Source: Sphingobacterium sp. LZ7M1 (GTDB lineage: Bacteria; Bacteroidota; Bacteroidia; Sphingobacteriales; Sphingobacteriaceae). From it: a stretch of DNA of 64,000 nucleotides. The notes under the pieces are model-generated. The model saw only the letters and a list, made by a program, of their open reading frames with translations. It made no database searches and was not told where the DNA came from. A program made the position numbers and the translations under genes. Numbering within the stretch: the first letter of the stretch is position 1; each line of letters opens with the position of its first letter. Shown piece by piece: positions 50,441 through 60,526 of this stretch. Location: the NCBI RefSeq assembly GCF_024296865.1, contig NZ_CP101134.1, positions 2,914,001-2,978,000 on the forward strand, read 5' to 3'.

Positions 50441-52177
50441 TTACAGTATCCTTCCTACCGGATACAGCATATAGTTATGCTCATAATGATGCGTACGTTT
50501 ATAGATCCATTCCAATTGTGCCCTTCCACTTTCTGCCAGCTTCGGATCTTGTTTTTTCGCTTCCTCAAAACTTTCCTTTAATTCAACATCATTCTTCAAT
50601 AGTTCGGCCGCCGTGTCCTCAAATATATAGGCCGAGAAGTATTCTTTTTGCGAAAGGATGGCATCAAAGAAATTCCAGTTGAAAAAAGAATCCATCGCCT
50701 GGGGTTCCAATGTTTCTACTATATAACGATTAATGTCCTGATTGGTTTCGATTATCCAATCGCCTTTATAAAATGGCACCTGCATCATCTTCGGACTCAG
50801 CTCCACCGAATGATGGGGATAATGCCCTTCATAGGGAGCTCCCTGTGTTTTGTAGGAAGTGATATAATACATCTCCACTTCCTTTACCTCGTCTGCTGCC
50901 AACTGATGCATCTTGACACCATTGGTTTGCATCAGTTCTATCAACCTATCATAAGCTTGGGGTACGATATATGCTTTTGGTTTTTTGATACTGATGGACG
51001 GCTTGTAATTCGAGAAATAGGGAACCTGCTTGCTGAAGGGTTTGCTTCTGTCATAATATAACCTATCCTGCCCCGATACTTCACTGGTCTTTTTCCCGGA
51101 CTCAAAACCCCTGAACTCAATTTGATCAACTTTTTCAGTATCCAAGGTCCAGCTGACTGGAAAATCGGTTTGGGCAGCGACTTGCTGTTTTATGTTTTTG
51201 CGTAGGGCAACCAGATCTTTGGACTCCTTTACGGAAACTTCAAATAAATTCTTCATCAAGGCATAGGTGGATTCTACACGTTGCTGATAAGGCTTCCACA
51301 TATGCGTTTCTGGCATGTAGCCAATACTGTTGTGCAGGGCGGCATATCCTGTCGAATACCTAGGGCTTTCAAGAAAGGAAACGAGTCCCGATTCTGGCGT
51401 CTCGCCTTTAGAATTCACATAAGGAACCATCGGAAAACCTTCCTTTTCCATTCTTCTGTATAGCTCATCCGTGAATTTTGATCTCATATAGGGTGCCAAG
51501 TCCTTATGCAGTTTATCCTTATGGGTTTCGATTAGGGTCATTACATATTGATAATCTGCTCCATTGCTGGTATGGGTATCAAAGAAAACATCGGGATCCC
51601 AAGTGCTATATATCTTTTGGAAGAGCCTAGAATTTCGGGTATCACCTTTAATAAAATCCCTGTTGAGATCATAATGCTGCCTAGAGCCCCTAAAACCGTA
51701 TTCATTTGGACCATTTTGGTTCACCCTGGATTCTCCACGGTTTAGCATCCCCGCAATATTATAGACAGGGATCACGCAGAGTACCAAGTTATCAGGTAAT
51801 TTATTTGCTTGAAGGAGATCCCTGATAAACATCATGGAAGCATCAATCCCTTCTGGCTCCCCTGGATGTATCCCATTGTTGATCAACATCACTGCCTTTC
51901 CCTTTGCCTTAATGCTATTGGGATCAAAGTCATCATCCTTAGATAGGACGATCAATTGCAATGGCTTCCCAACATCCGTTAATCCATAATCAATCATTTT
52001 CACATCCTTCCTGCCTTTGAGCAAGGCAGAATAATAATCCTGCAATTCTTGATAGGTTACCGTCGTATTCTTTTTGGCATCCAGTTCATAAGGTATTTTC
52101 TGAGCTTTTATTTCCATTGTTCCAGTAGATAACAACACAGCGGCCAAGGCCATGCTTTTTAATAAACTTGTATTCAT
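50441..52177 (-). CDS. Secreted M14-family zinc carboxypeptidase
   Basis: 578 residues. Signal peptide MNTSLLKSMALAAVLLSTGT. The M14 zinc motif HPGE is H104-E107 (LINNGIHPGEPEGIDASMMF); the catalytic Arg region LNRDFIKGDTRNSRLF follows, and the third zinc His is probably in DTHTSNGADYQY. Roughly the first 330 residues form the carboxypeptidase; the C-terminal 250 are a beta-rich extension. It trims peptides or peptidoglycan-derived peptides in the envelope. Single gene. Confidence 0.9.
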   Translation of the reverse strand: MNTSLLKSMALAAVLLSTGTMEIKAQKIPYELDAKKNTTVTYQELQDYYSALLKGRKDVKMIDYGLTDVGKPLQLIVLSKDDDFDPNSIKAKGKAVMLINNGIHPGEPEGIDASMMFIRDLLQANKLPDNLVLCVIPVYNIAGMLNRGESRVNQNGPNEYGFRGSRQHYDLNRDFIKGDTRNSRLFQKIYSTWDPDVFFDTHTSNGADYQYVMTLIETHKDKLHKDLAPYMRSKFTDELYRRMEKEGFPMVPYVNSKGETPESGLVSFLESPRYSTGYAALHNSIGYMPETHMWKPYQQRVESTYALMKNLFEVSVKESKDLVALRKNIKQQVAAQTDFPVSWTLDTEKVDQIEFRGFESGKKTSEVSGQDRLYYDRSKPFSKQVPYFSNYKPSISIKKPKAYIVPQAYDRLIELMQTNGVKMHQLAADEVKEVEMYYITSYKTQGAPYEGHYPHHSVELSPKMMQVPFYKGDWIIETNQDINRYIVETLEPQAMDSFFNWNFFDAILSQKEYFSAYIFEDTAAELLKNDVELKESFEEAKKQDPKLAESGRAQLEWIYKRTHHYEHNYMLYPVGRIL

Positions 52178-52255
52178 GCTTAGTTTGGCTTATTAGGTGA
52201 ATAAAGATAGAGATTATTTTTGTTTGGAAGGTTCGGAATGCGACATCCCTAAACA

Positions 52256-52290
52256 TAAAAAAGGTGCCGTCCCAATGGAACGGCACCTTC
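52256..52290 (-). terminator. Terminator downstream of the aconitase gene
   Basis: AAGGTGCCGT / ACGGCACCTT, loop about nine bases, with a six-base T-run on the minus strand. Confidence 0.8.
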
Positions 52291-52304
52291 TGAAGTCAGC
52301 AGCT

Positions 52305-52340
52305 CTAGTCTAAATACTAGATACTAACTACTAAATACTA
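52305..52340. repeat. TAAATACTA-type repeat next to the aconitase stop
   Basis: TCTAAATACTAGATACTAAC and then TACTAAATACTA lie directly after the aconitase stop (minus strand). A related run, ACTAAATACTAACTACTAAA, occupies 29243-29262, directly after the M16 stop. Function unknown. Confidence 0.55.
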
Positions 52341-54602
52341 TTACTGATTTGAACGGATGATATTCAATGCACCACCAGCTTTGAACCAACCGATCTGTTG
52401 TTCGTTGTACGTGTGGTTTGCAAGGATCTCTTCAGACGTACCGTCAGCATGGTGCAATACCAATGTAAGCGGTTTGTTTGGAGCAAATTCAGTTAATCCG
52501 ATGATATCGATAGTATCGTCTTCGTTGATTTTATCGTAATCATCTTTATTTGCGAAGGTAAGACCAAGCATACCTTGTTTTTTCAAGTTAGTTTCGTGGA
52601 TACGGGCAAATGATTTTACCAATACTGCACGAACACCTAAGTGACGAGGCTCCATAGCTGCGTGTTCACGAGATGAACCTTCACCATAGTTTTCATCACC
52701 TACGACGATTGAACCAATACCGTGCGCTTTGTAATCACGTTGTGTTGCAGGAACCGGACCGTATTCACCAGTCAATTGGTTCTTCACATTATCAGTCTTA
52801 TCGTTGAAGAAGTTAACCGCACCGATCAACATGTTGTTAGAAATGTTGTCTAGGTGACCACGGTATTTCAACCAAGGACCAGCCATAGAGATGTGGTCAG
52901 TAGTACATTTACCTTTAGCTTTGATCAATAATTTCAAGCCTTTAAGGTCAGTACCTTCCCATGCTGCAAATGGCTCTAATAATTGCAGACGATCTGAATC
53001 AGGGTTCACATCCACTACAACGCTTGATCCATCAGCTGCAGGAGCTTGGTATCCTGGATCATCCACAGCAAATCCTTTTTCTGGTAATTCATCACCTGTA
53101 GGAGGATCTAATTTTACTTGCTCACCGTTTTTATTGGTCAACGTATCTGTAAGCGGGTTAAAACCTAAATCACCTGAGATAGCGATCGCAGCAACCATTT
53201 CTGGAGATGTTACGAATGCAAAAGTGTTCGGGTTACCATCAGCACGTTTCGCAAAGTTACGGTTGAAGGAGTGAACGATAGTGTTTTTCTCTTGTTTCTC
53301 AGATCCAGCACGATCCCACATACCGATACATGGTCCACATGCATTGGTAAAGATAGTTGCATTAAGGTCTTCGAAAGTTTTCAATAATCCATCACGGTCA
53401 GCAGTGAAACGAACTTGCTCTGATCCTGGGTTGATACCAAATTCAGCTTTGGTTACAAGTCCTTTTTCAACAGCTTGGCGAGCGATAGAAGCAGCACGTG
53501 ATAAATCTTCGTATGAAGAGTTAGTACATGAACCGATCAATCCCCACTCTACTTTAGTAGGCCAGCCGTTTTTACCAGCTTCTTCACGCATACGTGAAAT
53601 TGGAGTATACAAATCTGGAGTAAAAGGTCCGTTCAATGAAGGCTCCAACTCCGATAAGTTGATTTCGATCAATTGATCGAAGTATTGCTCAGGGTTTGCA
53701 TAAACTTCAGGGTCAGCAGTCAAATGTTCTTTGATTGCATTCGCCGCATCAGCAACTTCTGCACGGTCTGTAGCACGCAAGTAACGCTCCATAGAAGCAT
53801 CATAACCGAAGGTTGATGTCGTTGCACCGATTTCAGCACCCATGTTACAGATTGTACCTTTACCTGTACAAGATAGAGATTCAGCACCTTCGCCAAAGTA
53901 TTCTACGATAGCACCAGTACCACCTTTTACAGTTAAGATACCAGCCACTTTCAAGATTACATCTTTTGGAGCCGCCCAACCAGAAAGTTTACCTGTTAAT
54001 TTTACACCGATCAATTTAGGGAATTTCAGCTCCCATGGTAATCCTGCCATCACATCACATGCATCTGCACCACCAACACCGATCGCAACCATACCTAAAC
54101 CACCCGCATTTACTGTGTGGGAGTCAGTACCGATCATCATACCACCTGGGAAAGCATAGTTCTCCAATACTACCTGGTGGATAATACCAGCACCTGGTTT
54201 CCAGAAACCAATACCGTATTTGTTCGATACAGAACTCAAGAAGTTGAATACTTCTGAGCTTTCATTTTTAGCACGATTTAAATCCTCTGCTGCTCCATCA
54301 CGCGCTTGAATCAAGTGGTCACAGTGAACAGTTGAAGGAACTGCTGCTTGCGGACGGCCTGCTTGCATAAATTGCAATAAAGCCATCTGAGCAGTTGCAT
54401 CCTGCATCGCTACACGGTCCGGTGCGAAATCAACGTATGATTTGCCACGCTCGTAAGCCTCTGAGGCATTACCATCCCAAAGATGCGTATATAAAATTTT
54501 CTCAGCTAGAGTCAATGGTTTATTTACAACTTGGCGAGCAGCTTTTACACGCTCATCATATTGAGAATAAACCTTTTTGATCATGTCTATATCAAAAGCC
54601 AT
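52341..54602 (-). CDS. Aconitate hydratase (aconitase)
   Basis: 753 residues, the mitochondrial/bacterial aconitase type. Cluster ligands GSCTNSS (near 356) and [10 protein letters not shown] (about 419) supply three cysteines for the [4Fe-4S]. The C-terminal swivel domain contains [15 protein letters not shown] (near 630-645) and the active-site Arg region. Interconverts citrate and isocitrate in the TCA cycle. TATTTTTG at 54668-54675 (minus strand) fits a -7 box. Single gene with terminator. Confidence 0.95.
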   Translation of the reverse strand: MAFDIDMIKKVYSQYDERVKAARQVVNKPLTLAEKILYTHLWDGNASEAYERGKSYVDFAPDRVAMQDATAQMALLQFMQAGRPQAAVPSTVHCDHLIQARDGAAEDLNRAKNESSEVFNFLSSVSNKYGIGFWKPGAGIIHQVVLENYAFPGGMMIGTDSHTVNAGGLGMVAIGVGGADACDVMAGLPWELKFPKLIGVKLTGKLSGWAAPKDVILKVAGILTVKGGTGAIVEYFGEGAESLSCTGKGTICNMGAEIGATTSTFGYDASMERYLRATDRAEVADAANAIKEHLTADPEVYANPEQYFDQLIEINLSELEPSLNGPFTPDLYTPISRMREEAGKNGWPTKVEWGLIGSCTNSSYEDLSRAASIARQAVEKGLVTKAEFGINPGSEQVRFTADRDGLLKTFEDLNATIFTNACGPCIGMWDRAGSEKQEKNTIVHSFNRNFAKRADGNPNTFAFVTSPEMVAAIAISGDLGFNPLTDTLTNKNGEQVKLDPPTGDELPEKGFAVDDPGYQAPAADGSSVVVDVNPDSDRLQLLEPFAAWEGTDLKGLKLLIKAKGKCTTDHISMAGPWLKYRGHLDNISNNMLIGAVNFFNDKTDNVKNQLTGEYGPVPATQRDYKAHGIGSIVVGDENYGEGSSREHAAMEPRHLGVRAVLVKSFARIHETNLKKQGMLGLTFANKDDYDKINEDDTIDIIGLTEFAPNKPLTLVLHHADGTSEEILANHTYNEQQIGWFKAGGALNIIRSNQ

Positions 54603-54745
54603 TATTTGTAGTTTAATATGATTTATTAAATTTTACACTATTAAGCTCATACTATGAGCTGTTTACGCAAAAATACAAAAAAAACTGCGTTTTATTCGCA
54701 TTTCTGCCACTTCTCGCTAATTTGGAAGTATTCTAAACAAAAGGG

Positions 54746-55426
54746 TTAAACCAATTGAACTGAAGGGTCTACAGCCTTCAATTCCTGTATTGTTTGAACT
54801 GGATTTTCGGAAGAGAACACAAAGCTACCGGCCACCAAAACGTCAGCTCCAGCTGCCAATAACTTGCCTGCATTTGAAGTCCCAACACCACCGTCAATCT
54901 CGATCAAAACATCCGTATTCTGCTCTGCCGCTAAAGCGCGTAATTCTTTAATTTTACTGTACGTTCGCTCAATGAATTTCTGTCCTCCGAAACCGGGATT
55001 TACAGACATCAGACAAACTAGGTCAATATCCTGGATCACATCCTTCAACAAGGAAACCGGTGTATGCGGATTCAATGCAACCCCTGCTTTACATCCCAAC
55101 TCCTTAATCGCTGCTAATGTGCGATGTAAATGTGTGCAAGCTTCATAATGAACTGTTATAACCTCTGCCCCATTATCCTTGCAAACCTTCAAGTAACGGT
55201 CTGGATCCACGATCATCAAATGTACATCCAAAGGCTTTTTTGCATGCTTTGCAATGGCACTCATTACCGGGAATCCAAAGGAGATGTTAGGGACAAATAC
55301 CCCATCCATGATGTCAATATGAAACCAATCAGCTTCGCTCGCATTGACCATCTCTACGTCACGCTGTAAGTTTGCAAAATCTGCAGCCAATACCGAAGGT
55401 GCTATTAAGTGTTGTTGTGTGGACAT
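54746..55426 (-). CDS. rpe: Ribulose-phosphate 3-epimerase
   Basis: 226 residues, TIM barrel. APSVLAADFANL opening, FHIDIMDGVFVPNISFG with the metal His and Asp, DVHLMIVDPDRY, VMSVNPGFGGQKF-type segment (here LMSVNPGFGGQKF) and EIDGGVG near 175. Converts ribulose-5-P to xylulose-5-P in the pentose phosphate pathway. TATCTTTG at 55442-55449 on the minus strand fits the -7 box, giving a very short leader. Confidence 0.95.
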   Translation of the reverse strand: MSTQQHLIAPSVLAADFANLQRDVEMVNASEADWFHIDIMDGVFVPNISFGFPVMSAIAKHAKKPLDVHLMIVDPDRYLKVCKDNGAEVITVHYEACTHLHRTLAAIKELGCKAGVALNPHTPVSLLKDVIQDIDLVCLMSVNPGFGGQKFIERTYSKIKELRALAAEQNTDVLIEIDGGVGTSNAGKLLAAGADVLVAGSFVFSSENPVQTIQELKAVDPSVQLV

Positions 55427-55441
55427 GTCTTAAATTTTTTG

Positions 55442-55449
55442 CAAAGATA
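55442..55449 (-). promoter_or_regulatory. rpe: Putative -7 box of rpe
   Basis: TATCTTTG on the minus strand matches TAnnTTTG; 16 bp before the rpe ATG. No good -33 TTTG at 19 bp, so moderate only. Confidence 0.4.
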
Positions 55450-55641
55450 ACAAGTATTATCCTCTAATTGAAAAATAGACAGGTTTTCCCTAGAATTGCT
55501 ACATTCAACTTACAATCCAAAGCAAAAAGGAAAGAAACTCCTCGACAATAAGGACAATGTTTTCAGATTGTCTTAGCCTAAAATCAAACTGTTTGCCGTA
55601 AAATAATTACATTTGTTAGTTAGGATTACTAAAATTAGATT

Positions 55642-57774
55642 GTGGCGAAATTAAAGATAAATTACCCTAAGGATAAATTACAGCAAAACTCCAGTTTGTG
55701 GAAATATGGAATGGTGGTCTTAACCATTGTCCTGATCTGTATATTCCTACCCAAACAACCCAGATTTAGGTACGAATACCAGAAAGGAAAACCTTGGAAC
55801 CATGAAAACCTGACCTCCCCCTACAACTTCGCAGTCCTCAAAACTGCCGAAGAAATGGAGCGCGATAAACAGTACATCCTGAATACGGTCCAACCTATCT
55901 ATAACCTGAACGATGTGGCCAGTAAGGAACAGATCGATCAGTTCAATACCGACCTCAACGAAAAATGGCAATCCAGCCAATTAGATTCCGCCGAGACAGG
56001 GAACCTCAATGACTATCGAGAAGTAGGAACCGCCCTCTTGAATTACATCTACGAAAGAGGTGTCCTTTCCCTCAATAATCGATATCAAAATAAAGGCAAT
56101 GACTCCTCCAGAAATGACCCTACTTCGTTGGAGTATAACTTTGTCCTTATCCACGACAATATCGCCCAGCAGAAGAATACGGTAGATTGTTATACGATCG
56201 AATCTGCAAATCAATATATCGTTGGAGCACTTGAAAAGAACAAACTGATCGAACATAAGAAATGGCTGTCTGAAGTCCTGAAAAACTACATTACCATCAA
56301 CTACGTCTTTAATGAGTCCCAGACCAACAAAGTTGAGCAAACGGCCTTGGCCAATATCTCAACCACCCGAGGGATGGTGCAAAAGGACGAACTGATTGCT
56401 GAACAGGGGAAAATAATCAATAACGACACTTATCAGAAATTAGAGTCCCTACGAAAGGTATTCGAGGACGAATCTAGGATCAGTGGCGAACAGAACCTTG
56501 TCACTTTTGGACACTTTATCCTGATTTCGCTAGCCATGGCCCTATTGATGGTATTCCTTTATTTCTTCAGAAGGGATATCTTCAACAATAACCGTCTGCT
56601 GTTCATTATCTTCATCGTCATTTTGGTGATGTTAGGGGTATTGAGTTGGGCTATCAAGATCAAGATCCCAAGTCTTTATTACATTCCATATTGTAGTGTA
56701 CCGATCATCTTCAGATTATTGTTCGATACACGGATAGCTCTCAACATCCATATCCTGATGGTACTGATTGCCGGACTGTTCGTACCTAACAGTTTTGATT
56801 TTGTTTTCTTGCAGTTCACGGCCGGTATGGTTGCGATTTACAGCATCCGTACACTGGTTAAGAGAGAGCAATTCCTGGTATCCAGTGTGCTGATCTTAGG
56901 AACCTACATCCTAGCTTATATGGGATTGGTTCTGACCCGTAACGGATCTTTTTCTTCGATTTACTGGCAGGACATCCTTCCATTTACAGTGAGTGTAGGA
57001 TTGACCCTTCTCGCCTATCCTTTAATCTATGCTTTCGAGAAGTTATTTGGAATCGTTTCTGACTTAACCTTAATGGAATTGACCAATAGTAACTCTAGGT
57101 TACTGCGTGAGCTTTCCTTAAAGGCACCAGGTACCTTCCAGCATTCGCTACAGGTTGCTAACCTTGCTGAAGCCGCAATTTATAAGATTGGTGGAAACCC
57201 ATTACTGGTCCGTGCAGGAGCTTTATACCATGACATTGGTAAAATGATCAATCCACTGTACTTTATCGAAAACCAGAAAACCAATGACAACCCCCACGAG
57301 GAGTTGACTCCTGAACAAAGTGCACAGATCATTATCTCGCACGTGTTGAAGGGCATTGAAATGGCTAGGAAGAACCAGATGCCTGAGGTGGTAATCGACT
57401 TTATCAGAACGCACCATGGAACGACTAAGGTTGATTACTTCTACAACATGGCGGTAAAGGCGAATCCAGACAAGGTCATTGACGAGTCAATCTTTAAATA
57501 CCCTGGTCCAGTACCATTTTCAAAGGAGACCGCTGTCTTAATGATGGCAGACTCTGTTGAGGCTGCTTCAAGGGCATTAAAGGAGCCAACCGAAGAGTCA
57601 ATCAATAATTTGGTGGACAAGATCATAGACCATAAATTATTGCAGAGACAGTTCCAGAATGCGGATATTACGATGCGTGAGATCACAGAATCGGCCAAGA
57701 TCTTCAAGGCCATGCTGAAGAGCATTTACCATGTTCGCATTGATTACGATCTAAGTAAGAAGAAAGATAATTAA
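55642..57774 (+). CDS. 7TM-HD family c-di-AMP phosphodiesterase, PgpH-like
   Basis: 710 residues, GTG start at 55642. One N-terminal TM (about 24-40), then an extracytoplasmic 7TMR-HDED domain of about 240 residues. Six to seven TM helices (about 295-470) follow. The C-terminal cytosolic HD domain (about 490-700) has HSLQVANLAEAAI, the metal pair H530-D531 in YHDIGK, and RTHHGTT. This is the PgpH layout; PgpH hydrolyses cyclic di-AMP. It may sense an envelope signal through HDED. Single gene in divergent orientation from rpe. Confidence 0.93.
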   Translation: MAKLKINYPKDKLQQNSSLWKYGMVVLTIVLICIFLPKQPRFRYEYQKGKPWNHENLTSPYNFAVLKTAEEMERDKQYILNTVQPIYNLNDVASKEQIDQFNTDLNEKWQSSQLDSAETGNLNDYREVGTALLNYIYERGVLSLNNRYQNKGNDSSRNDPTSLEYNFVLIHDNIAQQKNTVDCYTIESANQYIVGALEKNKLIEHKKWLSEVLKNYITINYVFNESQTNKVEQTALANISTTRGMVQKDELIAEQGKIINNDTYQKLESLRKVFEDESRISGEQNLVTFGHFILISLAMALLMVFLYFFRRDIFNNNRLLFIIFIVILVMLGVLSWAIKIKIPSLYYIPYCSVPIIFRLLFDTRIALNIHILMVLIAGLFVPNSFDFVFLQFTAGMVAIYSIRTLVKREQFLVSSVLILGTYILAYMGLVLTRNGSFSSIYWQDILPFTVSVGLTLLAYPLIYAFEKLFGIVSDLTLMELTNSNSRLLRELSLKAPGTFQHSLQVANLAEAAIYKIGGNPLLVRAGALYHDIGKMINPLYFIENQKTNDNPHEELTPEQSAQIIISHVLKGIEMARKNQMPEVVIDFIRTHHGTTKVDYFYNMAVKANPDKVIDESIFKYPGPVPFSKETAVLMMADSVEAASRALKEPTEESINNLVDKIIDHKLLQRQFQNADITMREITESAKIFKAMLKSIYHVRIDYDLSKKKDN

Positions 57775-57843
57775 AAAAACAAATTGATATTCAAAAGGTT
57801 GCTGTAGGCAGCTCATAAAATGCGTATTTTTCGCTAAATCGAC

Positions 57844-57874
57844 TTTGAAGAGTGAAAATTTTGCGTTATGTTTG
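57844..57874 (+). promoter_or_regulatory. Promoter of tRNA-Ser(GCU)
   Basis: TTTG at 57844-57847, 19 bp, TATGTTTG (TAnnTTTG) at 57867-57874; 14 bp before the tRNA, the same geometry as for tRNA-Arg. Confidence 0.8.
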
Positions 57875-57888
57875 CACTGTCGAAACCC

Positions 57889-57976
<88 letters not shown>

Positions 57977-57987
57977 AAAGATATCTC

Positions 57988-58022
57988 AAAACCCTTCAAT
58001 GTTAATTGAAGGGTTTTATTTT
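57988..58022 (+). terminator. Terminator of tRNA-Ser(GCU)
   Basis: AAAACCCTTCAAT / ATTGAAGGGTTTT perfect stem, loop GTTA, followed by ATTTTT. Confidence 0.85.
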
Positions 58023-58075
58023 TCACATCAAATTGCCAAGCTTGCTTGAAGCAATTTGATGTGAAAAATAAAACC
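58012..58075. repeat. 25-bp perfect inverted repeat with 14-base loop
   Basis: Arms 58012-58036 (GGTTTTATTTTTCACATC start) and 58051-58075 are exact complements. The similarity extends outward imperfectly to about 57977 and 58112, so the tRNA terminator lies in one arm with a diverged partner in the other. The remaining sequence up to 58350 shows no gene. Confidence 0.85.
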
Positions 58076-58350
58076 AGCGAGTGTAACGAGCGAAGGTTTT
58101 GATACTATCTTTTAGCCTCCCCCTCCAGGGATCGCCGAAGGCAATCCCACACTCCCTCGAATAACCGTTTGATGTTTCATGTTAGAATGCTATTGAGGAT
58201 ACTATGTATGCTAAAGGTGAACCTGTTGGTACCAAATAAAAACCCAATGCATGCTAAAGAAAAGCCCCTCTTCCCCCCACATTTCTTGCCCTATGACAAG
58301 CCAATTCCCTCCTCCCAACCTTATCTTTGATTTATCAAACTCCCACAACC

Positions 58351-58902
58351 ATGAGAAAAATAACAGCCGCCTTCAACATGACCCTCGATGGTAATTGCGA
58401 TCATACCGTTCCAAATCCCGATGCTGATATCCATGATCATTACAGTCAGCTCATATCAAGTGCCGATGCTCTCCTTTACGGTAGAATTACCTTCGAACTG
58501 ATGAAATTTTGGCAAACCCTCCTTAGCAACCCTTCCGACCAACAATCTCACAATGATTTTGCAATAGCCATAGACAAGGTTCCAAAAATCGTATTCTCCA
58601 ACAGCATACTATCAACCGGCTGGGATACTGCGCAATTGTCCGAAAAACCATTGCCTGAAAAGATAAAAGAATTAAAAAACGGAGAAGGGAAAGACATCTT
58701 AATCTGCAGCAGGAGTTTAATCATTCAATTGCTGAATCAAAACCTTATCGACGAGTTTCAGCTATGCATTCACCCCATTATTGCAGGCCCAGGACTAATG
58801 TTATTTGATAAAATTGAAAAACGAATTGACATGAACCTTCGCGAAACAAAATCCTTCAAATCCGGTGCTGTAATCCATTATTACATCCCAATCCGGAACT
58901 AA
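58351..58902 (+). CDS. RibD/DHFR-like (dihydrofolate-reductase-family) protein
   Basis: 183 residues from ATG 58351 (MRKITAAFNMTLDGNCDHTV); a TTG at 58327 lies further up in frame but is not needed. The pattern (R)KI.A.F.MTLDG at the start, ALLYGRITFELM, KIVFSNSILSTGWDTAQL, DILICSRSLIIQLL, and LIDEFQLCIHPIIAGPG are typical of the YyaP/YwjB-type RibD C-terminal-domain family. These are NADPH-dependent reductase folds with mostly unknown substrates. Single gene. Confidence 0.88.
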   Translation: MRKITAAFNMTLDGNCDHTVPNPDADIHDHYSQLISSADALLYGRITFELMKFWQTLLSNPSDQQSHNDFAIAIDKVPKIVFSNSILSTGWDTAQLSEKPLPEKIKELKNGEGKDILICSRSLIIQLLNQNLIDEFQLCIHPIIAGPGLMLFDKIEKRIDMNLRETKSFKSGAVIHYYIPIRN

Positions 58903-58917
58903 GATTACACAAAAAAC

Positions 58918-59310
58918 CTACCTCGGCTCATGTTGATGGCAATATCCATTGACATTTCTTGTCATATGCTTACAACGTGTGCCTTTTTTGGTCTTACCTT
59001 TACATTGTACAGACCTAGAAACTGCCCCTTGCGCTTCTCCTGGTTTTATCCCTAACCCACTTTGAGCTGTCCCCACTAAACCACTTGGTTTTGTTTGCAC
59101 AGGATTACATTGCGAACAGGCACTAAGACCCATTTTTTGGGCATCAGCAATACTCAACGCATTTGAAACATTCTTGACATAACGGCACGTTGCAGTATGG
59201 TATTTACTGCCTGATGGAGTTTTATAAACTGTCTGCGCAGATAGGCAGAAAGTAGACAGCACAAAAAATATACAGATAAGATACCTCAGGGTTACAATTA
59301 GTTTACACAA
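58918..59310 (-). CDS. Cysteine-rich secreted protein (DUF5763-type tail)
   Basis: 130 residues. Signal peptide MCKLIVTLRYLICIFFVLST with cleavage near LSA. Two modules follow: VYKTPSGSKYHTATCRYVKN with a later CSQCNP (a metal-site-like pattern seen in phage and secreted proteins) and a C-terminal CKGKTKKGTRCKHMTRNVNGYCHQH, the CxxxTKKGTRC...GYCHQH signature of DUF5763, which probably binds zinc. Role unknown. Confidence 0.7.
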   Translation of the reverse strand: MCKLIVTLRYLICIFFVLSTFCLSAQTVYKTPSGSKYHTATCRYVKNVSNALSIADAQKMGLSACSQCNPVQTKPSGLVGTAQSGLGIKPGEAQGAVSRSVQCKGKTKKGTRCKHMTRNVNGYCHQHEPR

Positions 59311-59383
59311 AGATAAAACAAGAATCTACATTCCCTCAAATAAATGCATTTTAACATGAAGTAAGTCTAGAAATTTGGAGCAT

Positions 59384-59414
59384 AAAAAAACACCCCTGCA
59401 AACTGCAGAGGTGT
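59384..59414 (-). terminator. Terminator of the fimbrillin operon
   Basis: ACACCTCTGCA / TGCAGGGGTGT on the minus strand (one mismatch), followed by a seven-T run. Confidence 0.8.
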
Positions 59415-59427
59415 CAATATCTTTATT

Positions 59428-60333
59428 TTAGTTGGCTGTTCCTGTCAAGGATTCAGGCTGCCAATCTCTAATCGTCACATTTCCGAGTACCATTCCAATT
59501 TTTGCAATATCAAGGTCTATGGTATACTCCTTACCAGCTTCAAATTCTAAACCAGCATTGGCTTTCCAAACAAACACATCAGGCCCAATACTGAAACTTA
59601 CCGAAAAGTCTCCGGCAGCTGCAAATGTTTTTGGAAGAACGATCGCCTCATAACGGCTACCCAAGGTTTTTCCAAAAGGCTCAATAGTGGCAGGGGTATT
59701 TTGATTGCTGACCACTCCAGTGGCCAAACTAAAGTCAGCCAAAGTATTCATGCCAGACATCGACACCTCCATTTCTTCCCATTCCTGGCTGCTATCATCC
59801 ATTCCGCTACCTGCCGATGTCAGGATGACCAGCTTTGCCAGTTTATGTTCAAATTCAAGTGGAACCATCGTTGCAGAAGCTTTATCATAACCAATACCTG
59901 CATTATCAACTTTTGTCCATAATAAATCATTAGGCGCAAGATCAGTCTGGGAAGTAAGGTCTATAGCGAAATTACCAAGATTGGTTATCCCTGTTCGATA
60001 AGGATAATAGGCAATAAAGTCAACTTTACTTCCAGATACTGGAAAATAAATCTCCTGTCCTGTTGCGGCGTTGAAGTTGCTCCCGTCTGCAGTTTGGTAT
60101 AATCGGTTGCTCATGGCATTATAGATATCCGTAGTACCATTGTTGACCATAAATATCCCTATTTGATCATTGGTGCTCCAAGTCGTTGTGATCCCATTGT
60201 TGGCGGTTGCCTTTTTCATTCCGGCGTTGAAGTTGACCACCTGCGAGGTTTCTTCCTTCAGGTTGTCTACCTTGCTACAAGAACTGATCAGGATCCCCAC
60301 ATGTGCGATAGAGGTTATTAATTGGATTTTCAT
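59428..60333 (-). CDS. Fimbrillin-family lipoprotein, paralogue 3
   Basis: 301 residues, signal peptide MKIQLITSIAHVGILISSC with lipobox ISSC. Beta-rich Mfa2/FimA-like fimbrillin (PF13149): WSTNDQIGIFMVNN near 52, YFPVSGSKVDFIAYYPYRTG near 98, LEFEHKLAKLVILTSAG near 160, ending EAGKEYTIDLDIAKIGMVLG and VTIRDW. About half of its residues are shared with the next gene upstream, so they are tandem duplicates. The product is expected on the cell surface as a fimbrial subunit. Last gene of the unit, followed by a terminator. Confidence 0.9.
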   Translation of the reverse strand: MKIQLITSIAHVGILISSCSKVDNLKEETSQVVNFNAGMKKATANNGITTTWSTNDQIGIFMVNNGTTDIYNAMSNRLYQTADGSNFNAATGQEIYFPVSGSKVDFIAYYPYRTGITNLGNFAIDLTSQTDLAPNDLLWTKVDNAGIGYDKASATMVPLEFEHKLAKLVILTSAGSGMDDSSQEWEEMEVSMSGMNTLADFSLATGVVSNQNTPATIEPFGKTLGSRYEAIVLPKTFAAAGDFSVSFSIGPDVFVWKANAGLEFEAGKEYTIDLDIAKIGMVLGNVTIRDWQPESLTGTAN

Positions 60334-60421
60334 CTACTATAGAATTATATTTTTTCCTTAATTGAATGTTCTGTTTATATCATATGTAATTGCCACAGGC
60401 TTACATCTCGGCAAGCTATCA

Positions 60422-60443
60422 CAAGCCCCAATGTTGGGGCTTG
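60422..60443. repeat. Hairpin between two fimbrillin genes
   Basis: CAAGCCCCAA / TTGGGGCTTG perfect ten-bp stem with loop TG in the 190-bp spacer. No T-run follows; it could be a processing or attenuation hairpin. Confidence 0.6.
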
Positions 60444-60526
60444 CGAAAAACTGATGTTCAGATCAATTTATGCAAGAAAGAACATCATATTGTTCAGGAC
60501 AGGTTAATTTCCCCTGTACCTATACA

